Part shown: positions 19,942-28,380 of the stretch, piece by piece
Position numbering within the stretch: the first letter of the stretch is position 1
Layout of the letters: every line of letters starts with the position of its first letter
NCBI RefSeq assembly: GCF_012927305.1
Contig: NZ_JABBGH010000003.1
Coordinates: forward strand, 62,001 to 126,000
Direction of reading: 5' to 3'
Length of the DNA stretch: 64,000 nucleotides
From: Hymenobacter polaris
GTDB lineage: Bacteria; Bacteroidota; Bacteroidia; Cytophagales; Hymenobacteraceae
Made by a program: the position numbers and the translations under genes
Notes under the pieces: generated by a model
What the model saw: only the letters and a program-made list of their open reading frames with translations
Databases searched by the model: none
What the model was told of the DNA's origin: nothing

Positions 19942-19964
19942 GCGGGGCAATACAGGGGAACGAG

Positions 19965-19972
19965 CAAAAGTA
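19965..19972 (-). promoter_or_regulatory. -7 box (TACTTTTG) of the uvrA promoter
   Basis: Minus-strand match to TAnnTTTG, 24 bp from the uvrA ATG at 19941. It rules against the upstream in-frame Met at 20061 as start. Confidence 0.55.
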
Positions 19973-20121
19973 CGGGCGCGGCCGGCCGGGGGTGGCATTC
20001 CGCCCGCTTTTTGTGGCCGGCCGCGCCGGGGGCGACTAGCGGCAACACGCCGTTGGCACAATTGGTGCCTGATTAGTGCAGTCAGTTTCGGCTGCTGTCC
20101 CCTCCTTTACTCTGCACTGCT

Positions 20122-20535
20122 ATGCTCCCCTTTTCCACCTGCTGCCGCCGGGCGCTGCTTGGCGCGGCCCTGCTCTTACCCCTAGGGGCGCTGCCGGCCG
20201 CGGCCCAGGGCACCTTCGCTACCACCACCTTTCATCAGCCGCCGGCGCTCGAATACCTGACGCTGACTTTCATTGAGTCGGCTAAGCACGAATTTGCCAA
20301 GATGGTGCTGGCGCCGTCGTTTCACGCCACCAGCGAAACCTCGCTGGACGCCTACGACAGCTTCACCGAGGCCGGCAACTCCTGGGCCTACCAGCACAAC
20401 CAGGAGCGCCTGGCCAAGCAGCTCGACGAGCTGGCCACCGAAGGCTGGGAGGTGTTTGAGGTGCACGCGGCCCCCTACCTGCCGGCCAGCGAGGCCTATA
20501 GCACCCGCTACCTGCTGCGCCGACCGCGCCGCTAG
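20122..20535 (+). CDS. Small exported protein with DUF4177-like core
   Basis: A 137-residue protein with a signal peptide (cysteine pair at CCRRALL, cleavage near PAAAQG at about residue 30). The mature region includes LAKQLDELATEGWEVFEVHA (about residues 97-116), which resembles the L-N-x-LGxEGWE-V motif of DUF4177-like small proteins, and ends in a basic tail RYLLRRPRR. No enzymatic motif is seen. It is divergent from uvrA and precedes the tandem paralog array, but it is not related to those proteins. Confidence 0.65.
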   Translation: MLPFSTCCRRALLGAALLLPLGALPAAAQGTFATTTFHQPPALEYLTLTFIESAKHEFAKMVLAPSFHATSETSLDAYDSFTEAGNSWAYQHNQERLAKQLDELATEGWEVFEVHAAPYLPASEAYSTRYLLRRPRR

Positions 20536-20548
20536 GGCCAATGCTGGC

Positions 20549-20591
20549 TGGCTTGGTCGGGACAACTAGCCGGTTGAACCACAAAATCCGG
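20549..20591 (+). promoter_or_regulatory. Shared upstream element, copy 1
   Basis: GGCTTGGTCGG, then ACAACTAGCCGGTTGAACC and ACAAAATCCGGG. It matches the segments at 21204 and 21934 and starts 125 bp before its gene's ATG. The three tandem paralogs share it at nearly constant distance, so it is a probable promoter or operator. Its binding factor is unknown. Confidence 0.55.
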
Positions 20592-20673
20592 GCGTCCGAA
20601 TGCTTGAGGCTACTTGCGGCATCTTAGTTGCCAGGTTCGGAGTATCAGGCTTATTCACCTGATTCTTTCCGCC

Positions 20674-21084
20674 ATGAACTTGCAACCTAACGCCCTGCTG
20701 CTGGCCGCCGGCCTGGCCCTGGCCGGGGCCGCCGCCCCCAGCGCCGCCCACGCCCAAATTAACGTCAACATTAACACGGCCCCGCCCGTGGTGGTGGGCG
20801 CCCCGGCCGATGCGCAGTACTACTACATCCCGGAGGCCAACGCCTACTACGACATCCCGGCCCACCGCTACCTCGTGCAGCGCAACGGCCGCTGGGAGCG
20901 CTACGAGCGCCTCGACGGCTACGACCCGCGCAATTTCCACCCCCAGTACATTGACTACCGCGGCGCCGAGCCCTGGACCTATAAGACCCACGGCAACCCC
21001 CACGGTCTGCCCCCCGGCCAGGCTAAGAAGCTGTACAAGTACGATAAGCACGACGACCACGGCCGGGGACACGGCCACCGCTAG
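20674..21084 (+). CDS. Tandem secreted YYYIPE-family protein, copy 1
   Basis: A 136-residue exported protein with signal peptide MNLQPNALLLAAGLALAGAA, cleaved after AHA-Q. The mature part contains QYYYIPEANAYYDIPAHRY, then LVQRNGRWERYERLDGYDPRNFHP and a closing region rich in Lys, His, Asp and Gly (KYDKHDDHGRGHGHR). The first 28 residues are almost identical to those of the next gene. I do not recognise a named domain; the Tyr-rich core looks like a repeated beta-hairpin. ATG 20674 was chosen because the signal peptide starts there. It ends at a very strong terminator. Confidence 0.75.
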   Translation: MNLQPNALLLAAGLALAGAAAPSAAHAQINVNINTAPPVVVGAPADAQYYYIPEANAYYDIPAHRYLVQRNGRWERYERLDGYDPRNFHPQYIDYRGAEPWTYKTHGNPHGLPPGQAKKLYKYDKHDDHGRGHGHR

Positions 21085-21095
21085 CCTGCCACCCC

Positions 21096-21135
21096 GCAGC
21101 AAAAAGCCCCGCCCACCGGCGGGGCTTTTTGCTGC
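21096..21135 (+). terminator. Strong terminator with perfect 18-bp stem
   Basis: GCAGCAAAAAGCCCCGCC and its exact complement flank a 4-base loop, with T5 in the descending arm. It lies 11 bp after the first YYYIPE gene, so the tandem copies are separate transcription units. Confidence 0.9.
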
Positions 21136-21203
21136 GGAAGGCCCTAGGCGGCGGGCCGCTACGCGCTCGGCACGGCCACTTTGCGGCTTTTTCGGGCCCC
21201 GCC

Positions 21204-21246
21204 AGGCTTGGTCGGCACAAATGGCCGGTTGGTCCGCAAAACGGGG
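21204..21246 (+). promoter_or_regulatory. Shared upstream element, copy 2
   Basis: GGCTTGGTCGGCAC, then AAATGGCCGGTTGGTCCGC and AAAACGGGG, 139 bp before the second paralog's ATG. It contains a direct repeat of TTGGTC spaced by about 15 bp. Confidence 0.55.
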
Positions 21247-21342
21247 CAGGCGGCCCACTAAGCACTAGGTACGGCACCGGGTTTGCCTTAGGTAAAGCAT
21301 CCCGCTTACCCTTACCTCTTCCACCTTTCTCCCCTTTCCGCC

Positions 21343-21825
21343 ATGAACTTGCAACCTAAAGCCCTGCTGCTGGCCGCTGGCCTAGCCCTCGCGGGCGCTG
21401 CTGCTCCCAGCGCCGCCCACGCCCAACTTGCCGTCAACGTGCAGCTTGGCCACCCCACCTGGGGTCCGGCCGTGCCAGCCGGCGTGCAGTACTACTACAT
21501 TCCCGAAATCGGGGGTTATTACGACCTGGCTGCCCAGCGCTACCTTGTGCAGCGCAACGGCCGCTGGGTGCCGGTAGCTGCGGTACCGGGCTACGACCCC
21601 CACAGCTTCCATCCGGTGGTGCTGCGCGACTACCGCGGGCGCGAGCCCTGGGTGCAGTACCGCACGCACTACGCCCGCTACCCCAGGCCCGTGGTAGTGC
21701 AGCAGCCGGTGGTGGCGCGTCCCGTGGTGGTGCGGCAGCCCGTGGTGGTGCAGCGCCCCACCCGCCCAGTGGTCGTGCAGCACGTCAACCGCCGGGGCCG
21801 CGTAGTGGAGCGCGTGCGCTACTAA
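21343..21825 (+). CDS. Tandem secreted YYYIPE-family protein, copy 2
   Basis: A 160-residue exported protein. The signal peptide MNLQPKALLLAAGLALAGAA differs from copy 1 by one residue in the first 28. The mature part has QYYYIPEIGGYYDLAAQRY and LVQRNGRWVPVAAVPGYDPHSFHP, aligned with copy 1. The tail is different: Val/Arg/Pro repeats of the type RPVVVxQPVV (about residues 114-150), ending in GRVVERVRY. No known domain or catalytic motif. The diverged tails suggest a conserved binding core with exchangeable C-termini. Confidence 0.75.
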   Translation: MNLQPKALLLAAGLALAGAAAPSAAHAQLAVNVQLGHPTWGPAVPAGVQYYYIPEIGGYYDLAAQRYLVQRNGRWVPVAAVPGYDPHSFHPVVLRDYRGREPWVQYRTHYARYPRPVVVQQPVVARPVVVRQPVVVQRPTRPVVVQHVNRRGRVVERVRY

Positions 21826-21933
21826 CGCCGCGCGCCACCTGGCGCCCTGCCCGGCGGCCGCCCCGGGCCCCTAGCCCCCCCAATTGCGTACAGCCATTGG
21901 CTAGCCGGCCACCGCTGGCTGGGAGCGTGGGGC

Positions 21934-21972
21934 GGCTTTCGTCGGCATATTTCGCCCGCTGGTCCGCCGCAG
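21934..21972 (+). promoter_or_regulatory. Shared upstream element, copy 3
   Basis: GGCTTTCGTCGGCATATTTC, then GCCCGCTGGTCCGCCGC, 127 bp before the third paralog's ATG. It is the most diverged of the three copies, but the TCGGCA and TGGTCCGC blocks are kept. Confidence 0.45.
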
Positions 21973-22060
21973 TACCCTAGGGAGCCCGTTTCCTAAAAAC
22001 CGGCACTTTACTTGCCTTATCGTTGGTGGCGCTACTGCCGCTTCTTTTCTTTCATTAAGT

Positions 22061-22882
22061 ATGAAACGCTCGCTTCGTTTGCTTGCTGTTGCGCTGGGCG
22101 CCGGCCTGGCCCTTACTGCCCCCTCTGCCGCGCACGCGCAAGTGAGCGTAGGCGTGCAAATTGGGGCGCCCGCCTGGGGGCCACCCGTGCAGGCGGGCAC
22201 GCAGTACTACTACATCCCGGAGATTGACGGGTACTACGACATTTATAACCAGGTATATATCGTGTTCGACGGCCAGCAGTGGGTGCAGCAGCCCTACCTC
22301 GATGGCTACGACCCTTATTACTTTCACCCGTACCCGGTGAGCTACGTGGGGCCGCAGCCTTGGCTTTACATTAGCACGTACCGCAACCGCTACCCGCAGT
22401 ACGTAACCGGCTGGCGGCGCGGCGGCTACCCTGGCCAGTTTTATGGCCACGAGTACGGCGCAGGCCACGTATATGGCTATGACCGCGGCGGCTACGGCCG
22501 GCCAGGCTACAATGGCTTCGGCGACCGGGGCAGCTACGGCCGCCCTGGCTACGGCGGGGGCCGCGACAACCGCGGCGGCTACGGCCAGCCCGGAGGCTTC
22601 GGCGACAACCGCGGGGGCGGCAGGCTGCCCGGCAACAATGGCTTTGGCGACCGCGGCAATCCGGGCCAGCTTAGCCCCAACAACCCCGGCAACGGCGGGG
22701 GCTTCGGCAACCGGCCCGCGGCGCCCGGCGGCTTCCCGGGTGGGGGCATTGGGGGCGGCCAACCCCAGCGCGGCAATTTCCCGGGTGGCCAGCCCGGTGG
22801 GGGGCAGCCCGGCGGCTTTGGTGGCGGCAACCACGGAGGCGGCGGCCAACCTGGCGGCGGGGGCCGGCGCGGCGGCCGCTAG
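22061..22882 (+). CDS. Tandem secreted YYYIPE-family protein, copy 3, with Gly-rich tail
   Basis: A 273-residue exported protein. The signal peptide is MKRSLRLLAVALGAGLALTA, ending AAHA-Q. Residues about 28-110 align with copies 1 and 2 (GTQYYYIPEIDGYYDIYNQV, then YIVFDGQQWVQQPYLDGYDP). From about residue 115 the chain becomes a long Gly/Tyr/Arg/Asn/Pro-rich low-complexity tail (GDRGSYGRPGYGGG-like units, then PGGxxGGGQPGG). Such tails are flexible and can be sticky or RNA-binding, but no function is proven. The C-terminal half is absent from its paralogs. Confidence 0.72.
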   Translation: MKRSLRLLAVALGAGLALTAPSAAHAQVSVGVQIGAPAWGPPVQAGTQYYYIPEIDGYYDIYNQVYIVFDGQQWVQQPYLDGYDPYYFHPYPVSYVGPQPWLYISTYRNRYPQYVTGWRRGGYPGQFYGHEYGAGHVYGYDRGGYGRPGYNGFGDRGSYGRPGYGGGRDNRGGYGQPGGFGDNRGGGRLPGNNGFGDRGNPGQLSPNNPGNGGGFGNRPAAPGGFPGGGIGGGQPQRGNFPGGQPGGGQPGGFGGGNHGGGGQPGGGGRRGGR

Positions 22883-22915
22883 GCCCGGCCCCTACCCTAC
22901 TTGTGACTAGGCGCG

Positions 22916-22923
22916 TAGCTTTG
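22916..22923 (+). promoter_or_regulatory. -7 box (TAGCTTTG) before the MBOAT gene
   Basis: Perfect TAnnTTTG match, 44 bp before the ATG at 22967. It favours that ATG over the TTG at 22952. Confidence 0.5.
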
Positions 22924-22966
22924 AAGCTGCTCTTTCGCAAGGGCAGCTTCTTTGCTTTTACCCCCT

Positions 22967-24442
22967 ATGGTTTTTAGCAGCACGCTATTCCTCTTCTACT
23001 TTTTACCCAGCTTTTTGGCGCTGTACTGGCTGGTGCCGGCACGCTTCAAAAACGCGGTTGCCCTAGGGGCCAGCCTGCTGTTTTACGCCTGGGGCGGCCT
23101 CAGCTTTTTGGGGCTTTTCCTGGGGTCGGTGGTGGTCAATTTTTTCCTCATTCGGGCCATGGCGGCCACCCCAGCCCGGTGGAAGCAGCGTATTTTTCTG
23201 ATAATCAGCATTCTGCTCAACGTCAGCCTGCTTTTTTACTTTAAGTACGCCAACTTCTTCCTCGACAACGTGAGCGCGGTGCGCGGCTACTTCGGCGCCG
23301 GGGAGCTGACCTGGGAAAAAGTGGTGCTACCCATCGGCATCTCCTTTTTCACCTTCGAAAAGCTGACGTACACCATTGATGTATACCGGGGCGTGAACCA
23401 GCCCCTACGCTCGTTCTGGGATTTCCTGCTCTACATCATGCTCTTTCCCAAGCTGATAGCCGGGCCCATCGTGCGCTTCCACGAAATAGCCGGGCAGCTC
23501 ACCGACCGCCGGGCCTTCGACACAGTGGACGAGAAGCTGGCGGGCTTCTTCCGCTTCATGGTGGGCCTAGGCAAGAAAGTACTGATTGCCAACGTACTGG
23601 GCCAGCAGGCCGACCGCCTGTTTGCCCTGCCGCCCGAGGCCTTGCCCACTGGCCTGGCGTGGGTAGGCGCGCTGGCCTACACGTTCCAGATTTACTTCGA
23701 CTTTTCGGGCTACTCCGACATGGCCATCGGCCTGGGGCGGCTCATGGGCTTTCAGTTTCCCGAAAACTTCAACTCGCCCTACGTGGCGCGCTCCATCACC
23801 GAGTTTTGGCAGCGCTGGCACATCACGCTGGGCCGCTGGATGCGCGACTACCTCTACGTGCCCCTGGGCGGCAACCGGGTGCGGCCCAGCCGCTTATACC
23901 TTAACCTATGCACCGTGTTCGTGCTCTCGGGTTTGTGACACGGCGCCGCCTGGACGTTTGTGGCCTGGGGGGCCTACCGCGGCGTCTTTCTGGTGCTGGA
24001 GCGGCTCTTTCTACTGCGCGTTTACCGCCGCCTAGGGCCACTTAGCATCTTGCCCACGTTTGCCATCACCGTAGTAGGCTGGGTGCTGTTCCGGGCCGAA
24101 ACGCTGGCTGGCGCCCTGGCCTACGCGGGACGTATGCTGGGCCAAACTCCGCCCGTGCCCGACGTGGGCTGGGGCGGCCCGGCCGTGGCGGCGCCCGTGG
24201 TGCCGGCCAGCTGGCAGCAGTTCGATGCGCAGTTCTGGACCCTGCTGGCCCTAGGGGCCCTCTTCGCTTTCATGAACGTGGTGCCGGGCCTGGAGCGCCG
24301 CAACTTGAGCCTGTACGCGGCGCATACGCTGTCATGGCGGCGCTCGGTGGCGCTGGCGGCAGTGTCCGCTGCGCTGCTGCTAGTTAGCACTAGTTCACTG
24401 GTTAGCAGCTCGTTCAACCCTTTTATTTATTTCCGTTTTTAG
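22967..24442 (+). pseudogene. MBOAT-family O-acyltransferase (AlgI-like) interrupted by an in-frame TGA
   Basis: AlgI-type membrane acyltransferases move acyl groups across the inner membrane to exopolysaccharide or other acceptors. The frame starts with the classical MVFSSTLFLFYFLPSFLALY and shows LPIGISFFTFEKLTYTIDVY, GPIVRFHEI and ITEFWQRWHITLGRWMRDYL. At 23936-23938 a TGA stands where the family has Trp in the SGLWHGAxWTF motif; the next codon is the catalytic His (23939-23941), and the same frame continues to 24442 (WTFVAWGAYRGVFLVLERLF). A single G-to-A change explains this. Without readthrough the product stops at residue 323, before the catalytic His. It could be a nonsense mutation or a sequence error; UGA followed by C is a leaky context. 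Confidence 0.88.
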
Positions 24443-24454
24443 CTATTCGCTCTA

Positions 24455-25825
24455 ATGTCTTCTACTCTTCGCCCACCAGGGATGCTGGGCAAGCGCTTAG
24501 TGATAGGCTTGCTCTTTTTGCTGTTGCTGCTACCAGCCATACAAGCCTACTGGCCTCTGGTGCCAATGGGAGCCCTAGGCGGCGTAACTGCCGAGGCTGC
24601 CGCGCCCCAATTTAATTGGGAGGCATTGAAAACTGGCCGCTTGCAGCCCGCTCTCGAAACATATACCACTGACCATTTAGGATTTCGCCCTTGGTTGGTA
24701 CGGCTGTATAATCAATTAGTGTTTTCAGGCTTCAGTATCACTCGCTCGCCGGATGTACTGCTAGGTAAAAATGGGGTGCTGTTCATGCCCACCTACATTC
24801 AGGCTTATTTAGGAAAGGATGTGATGACAGCCGATGACGTACGCTATCAAGTTATAAGAATCAAGATGTTACAGCATGACTTAGCGCAGCATGGCATCAA
24901 CTTTCTGTTTGTATTAGCGCCCAGCAAAGCCCGCTTCGAGCCCGAGAACTTACCGCCACATTCGCCACCTACTACCTCCAAATATGACCTATTTACGCGT
25001 CAGGCAGAAGCTAGCCACTTACCACTGCTTGACTGTGTAAAGCTGTTCGCCGCTTGGAAACGCACTAAACCGTATCCGCTCTATCCGCGGGGTGGCACCC
25101 ATTGGAGCGGCTACGCAACTACCCTGATAGCCGACACCTTGCTGCGGCAGCTCGAAGCTAGTGGCCACTACAAATTGCGCGATTTTCGGCCGGTAGGCCG
25201 CCCGGATATTGTGCGAGCCAGTGACTTGCTGCGAGGCACCGACAACGACTTAGGCCAGACACTCAATTTATTATGGCGCAAGGAAATTACCCCTTTAGCT
25301 TACCCGCACATTCATTTTGAACCACTACGCGCCGGGCAAAGCCAGCCTTCTTTGCTGCTGGTTAGCGACAGCTATTGCTGGGGCCTAACGCAATTTGTAC
25401 CGTATTTGCAGCAAGAGTTTGCCACTGATTCGCGCATCTGGTTTTACAACCGCACTGCCTTCGCTCCCGATTCCAGCGATAAAACCAATGGGGCGCGCAA
25501 GGAGGGTGAAGTAGAAAAGCTCAATCTGCGTCAGGAGCTGGAAAAGCGCCGGACTGTGGTACTAATGATGACCGAATTTAATTTGCCTGAGTGCGAGTTC
25601 TGGTTTACCAGCCAAGTATTCCAGCTTTACCACCCCTTCACCGACGCAGACCACGCCGCTATCGACCAATTGGCCGCTAAGTATCAGCAGGAATACTTGA
25701 CTGGCAGTTGGGATGCCAAGGCCTTAGAGCCCGAACATGCTGCTTACCTAGCCCATCGCAACGCCCTTCAGTACTACGAAGCCGAGCAGATGACGCGCTT
25801 GTTAGCGGCTTCTTCTGCCCCCTAG
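24455..25825 (+). CDS. AlgX/AlgJ-like SGNH acetyltransferase-type protein
   Basis: A 456-residue protein with an N-terminal membrane anchor (LVIGLLFLLLLLPAIQAY, about residues 11-28) and a periplasmic SGNH-like fold of the AlgX/AlgJ/DltD kind. The likely catalytic residues lie in RGGTHWSGYA (His) and LLVSDSYCWGL (Ser). It starts 12 bp after the MBOAT frame, so the two formed an O-acetylation pair in which the MBOAT hands acetyl groups over. Its body is markedly AT-richer than its neighbours (about 40 % GC around 24661-24720) and lacks CCTAGG after 24580, which suggests acquisition by transfer. Its stop overlaps the convergent gene's stop. Confidence 0.82.
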   Translation: MSSTLRPPGMLGKRLVIGLLFLLLLLPAIQAYWPLVPMGALGGVTAEAAAPQFNWEALKTGRLQPALETYTTDHLGFRPWLVRLYNQLVFSGFSITRSPDVLLGKNGVLFMPTYIQAYLGKDVMTADDVRYQVIRIKMLQHDLAQHGINFLFVLAPSKARFEPENLPPHSPPTTSKYDLFTRQAEASHLPLLDCVKLFAAWKRTKPYPLYPRGGTHWSGYATTLIADTLLRQLEASGHYKLRDFRPVGRPDIVRASDLLRGTDNDLGQTLNLLWRKEITPLAYPHIHFEPLRAGQSQPSLLLVSDSYCWGLTQFVPYLQQEFATDSRIWFYNRTAFAPDSSDKTNGARKEGEVEKLNLRQELEKRRTVVLMMTEFNLPECEFWFTSQVFQLYHPFTDADHAAIDQLAAKYQQEYLTGSWDAKALEPEHAAYLAHRNALQYYEAEQMTRLLAASSAP

Positions 25826-27450
25826 CCCGCCAGCTCGGCCCAGCTGGTGGCGTCGCTTACCTCGGCGGGTGCGGGCATCTGGTTGTTGTTCAGCAGTTCG
25901 GCGATGTAAATCATGTCGGCGTCGCGGCCCATGCCGGCCACGGCCGTAATGCGGCCCTGCTCGATGTAGAGGGCCAGGAACTCCTGCTTGGCCAAGTCGC
26001 CCAGGATGCGGGTTTCGTCGGGCTTCGTGGCGTGGCCAGCGTAGCGCAGGCTCTTGCCGTACTGCTGCGTCCAGAAGAAGGGGGCGGCGGTGTAGGCCTC
26101 CTGCTTGCCGAGCATGTTGCGGGCGGCGGTGCGGCCGTGCTGCTGGGCCAGGCGCCAGTGCTCGATGCGGGTGGCCTGACCGCCGGCCAGGGCCAGCGGG
26201 AAAGTGGCAATGTCGCCGGCGGCGTACACGTTCTTAGCTACTTGCAGGTACTGGTCGGTTTTGAGGCCACCGTCTTTTTCGAGGGGCAGCGCGTCCTGCA
26301 GCCAGTCGGTGGCCGGGCGCACGCCCACGCCCAGCACCACCAAATCAGCGGGCAGAATCTGGCCGGATTTCAGCTTGACGCCACTCGCTTTTCCGTCGTC
26401 ACCCAGCAGCTCAGCCACCTCGGCTTCGGCCTCAAATTTTACGCCCTTCTCCTCGTGCAGCTTCTGAAACATGGCGCCCACCTCGGGGCCTAGGACTTTC
26501 TCGAAGGGTACCTTCTCCTGGGCCACCACGGTCACGGCGCGCCCCTCCACGAGGCTGCTGGCGGCCTCCATGCCAATGAAGCTGCTGCCGATAACTACCA
26601 CCTGCTTGGCCTCCTTAGCGGCGGCCAGCAGGGCGTCTGCGTCCTGCTGGGTGCGCAGGGGCAGCACGTTTTGCAGGTCGTGGCCGGGCAGCTTGGGCAG
26701 CCGGTTGGGGGTGGCGCCCAGGGCCAGCAGCAGCTGGTCGTAGTGCACGGCCGGGCGGCCCTTTAGGCTGATTTCCTGCTTATTTAGGTCGAGGCCGGTG
26801 GCTTCGGCGCCGCCGATAAAGTCGATTTTCTGCGCTTCGTAAAATGCCTGCTGGCGCAGCGGCAGGCCCTCGGGCTTGGCCTTGCCGGCCAGGTAGGCTT
26901 TGCTGAGCTTGGTGCGGTCGTAGGGCGCCGCGCCGTCGGCCGAGATGAGCACCAGGCGGCCCGTAAAGCCCTCCTGGCGCAGGGTTTGGGCGGCGTATTC
27001 GCCGGCCGCGCCGCCGCCCACGATGACGAAGGTGTGGGTATCGGCGGGCTTGGCATCAGCCGGGGCGGGCGGGGTGCCGCCCACTTCGGCCGTGGGCGTG
27101 GCCTCGGGCTTGTCGGTGCTGGCGGTGGGGCTAGGGGGCACCTGCACCAGAATGCGGCCATTGGCCTCGCGCACTTCGTAGGCGGGCAGGTCGTCGAGGG
27201 CAGGCGGCTCGCAGAGGTGGCCGTTCTCGACGCGGAAGCAGGCGTGGTGCCAGGGGCAGACGAGGCGGCCGGCCACCACCTTGCCCTTTTCCAGCGGGGC
27301 GCCGTAGTGCGGGCAGTTGGGGGCGAAGGCGTGCACCTGGCCCTGCTGCCGCGTCAGCAGCACCTTGGGGCCGTCATTCGGCGCAGCGAAGGTTTGGAGG
27401 CCGCCTTCGGGCAGGCTGGCCGAGTCAACAAGGTCTATTTCGGAAATCAT
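25822..27450 (-). CDS. Rieske-domain FAD-dependent pyridine nucleotide-disulfide oxidoreductase (AIF-like)
   Basis: A 542-residue fusion. Residues 1-105 are a Rieske domain with the cluster ligands Cys46, His48, Cys65 and His68 (CPH...CPWHH). An acidic/Pro-rich linker (about 106-130) leads to a two-dinucleotide flavoprotein: FAD-binding VIVGGGAAGEYAAQTLRQEG near residue 142, NAD-binding VVVIGSSFIGMEAASSLVEG near 290 and the FAD motif VYAAGDIATFP near 415. This layout matches AIFM3-like and ferredoxin reductase-like proteins that may feed electrons from NAD(P)H to the Rieske centre. The physiological acceptor is unknown. Its stop overlaps that of the AlgX-like gene. Confidence 0.9.
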   Translation of the reverse strand: MISEIDLVDSASLPEGGLQTFAAPNDGPKVLLTRQQGQVHAFAPNCPHYGAPLEKGKVVAGRLVCPWHHACFRVENGHLCEPPALDDLPAYEVREANGRILVQVPPSPTASTDKPEATPTAEVGGTPPAPADAKPADTHTFVIVGGGAAGEYAAQTLRQEGFTGRLVLISADGAAPYDRTKLSKAYLAGKAKPEGLPLRQQAFYEAQKIDFIGGAEATGLDLNKQEISLKGRPAVHYDQLLLALGATPNRLPKLPGHDLQNVLPLRTQQDADALLAAAKEAKQVVVIGSSFIGMEAASSLVEGRAVTVVAQEKVPFEKVLGPEVGAMFQKLHEEKGVKFEAEAEVAELLGDDGKASGVKLKSGQILPADLVVLGVGVRPATDWLQDALPLEKDGGLKTDQYLQVAKNVYAAGDIATFPLALAGGQATRIEHWRLAQQHGRTAARNMLGKQEAYTAAPFFWTQQYGKSLRYAGHATKPDETRILGDLAKQEFLALYIEQGRITAVAGMGRDADMIYIAELLNNNQMPAPAEVSDATSWAELAG

Positions 27451-27534
27451 AACGGGCGTAGTAAGGTGGCTTTGCTGAACGCAAGGCTGGGCGGCCGGGT
27501 TGGCCCTAGGGCCAGCCGTGAAGCCTTAGGGCTG

Positions 27535-28370
27535 CTACCACTTGCCCGCCGGCGCCGGCTGCCGCAGCCAGGAGGCAGCCGCGTCCAGCGTTGCATCGGC
27601 GGCGCCAGCCGGAGCGGCGGGCACCAGTTCATCGGACACCAGCGGCCCGGTGCGCACGCGGTGGGGGCGGTCGGCCTCGTTAACCATAGCGATGTCCAGC
27701 TCGGCGCCGTCCGGCAGCCGGAAGAGGTTGTTGGCCGTGGTATAGCCCGCCGAGGGCTGCCCAAACAGCCACGTGGCGGGCCGGCCGATGAAGGCCATTG
27801 CTGTCACTTCGCCGCTGCTGCCCGTGCCAGGGCCGATGAGCACCGCCACCGGACTGGCGGGCCGGCGCAGGGGCTGCGCGGGCGACAAGCGAGCACCTTG
27901 GCTGCGCCCGTTCACGCTCGCGACCATCTCGCGGTAGGTAATGGGCTTCTTCCAGCGGCCCGCTACAAAGTACGCCAGGGTGCCGGTGCCCGTCAGCGCC
28001 CCTAGGCCCGCCAGCATGGGGCGCATATTGCCCCCGCCGTTGCCGCATAAATCCACGACCCACCCGGTGACGGTGTGCTCGGTATCGAGCTGCCGGATAA
28101 GGGTTTGCAGCTCACCGGCGAGTGCTATCTGGCGCTCGTTGTTGTCCGAGGTGAACTCCGGCACCGCCATGTAGGCCAGGCCTTCGCCCAGGTAGCGGGC
28201 GCTGGGCGCGGCCACGGCGCCTTGTCGGCGCTGACGGCGGCCGGCAATCGGAACGTGCTGTGTTTGTTGCCGTGCTGGCGTAGCCACCCTATCAGGCAGG
28301 GAAAGAGGAGGTAGGTTTCGCCCATCGTTTGCATACCGTGGGCCCGGGCCAGCAGAAGCAGGTGTTTCAT
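27535..28370 (-). pseudogene. S41 family peptidase remnant, frameshifted and N-terminally truncated
   Basis: Two minus-strand frames together look like one S41 (tail-specific/CtpA-like) peptidase. The N-terminal piece, 28370 to about 28230, reads ARAHGMQTMGETY...QHGNKHSTFRLP, like the family's pre-PDZ helix and HS motif. The rest continues in another frame to 27535 with RYLGEGLAYMAVPEF, VVDLCGNGGGNM, the catalytic serine motif GPGTGSSGEVTAMAF and GQPSAGYTTANNLFRLPDG. The change of frame falls around 28205-28240. No signal peptide is present, and a dispersed palindrome begins 11 bp upstream of the remaining start, so the 5' end seems to be lost. A sequence error could explain the shift but not the truncation. 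Confidence 0.75.
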
Positions 28371-28380
28371 AGCACTATTA

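Noticed and set aside
22579..22830. Pro-rich minus-strand frame opposite the Gly-rich tail
   Set aside because: It is the complement of Gly codons in the YYYIPE copy 3 tail; no start signals or homology are seen.
23936..23941. Recoding of the MBOAT TGA as selenocysteine
   Set aside because: The family has Trp at this place and no SECIS-like hairpin was recognised after the codon; nonsense mutation or readthrough is simpler.
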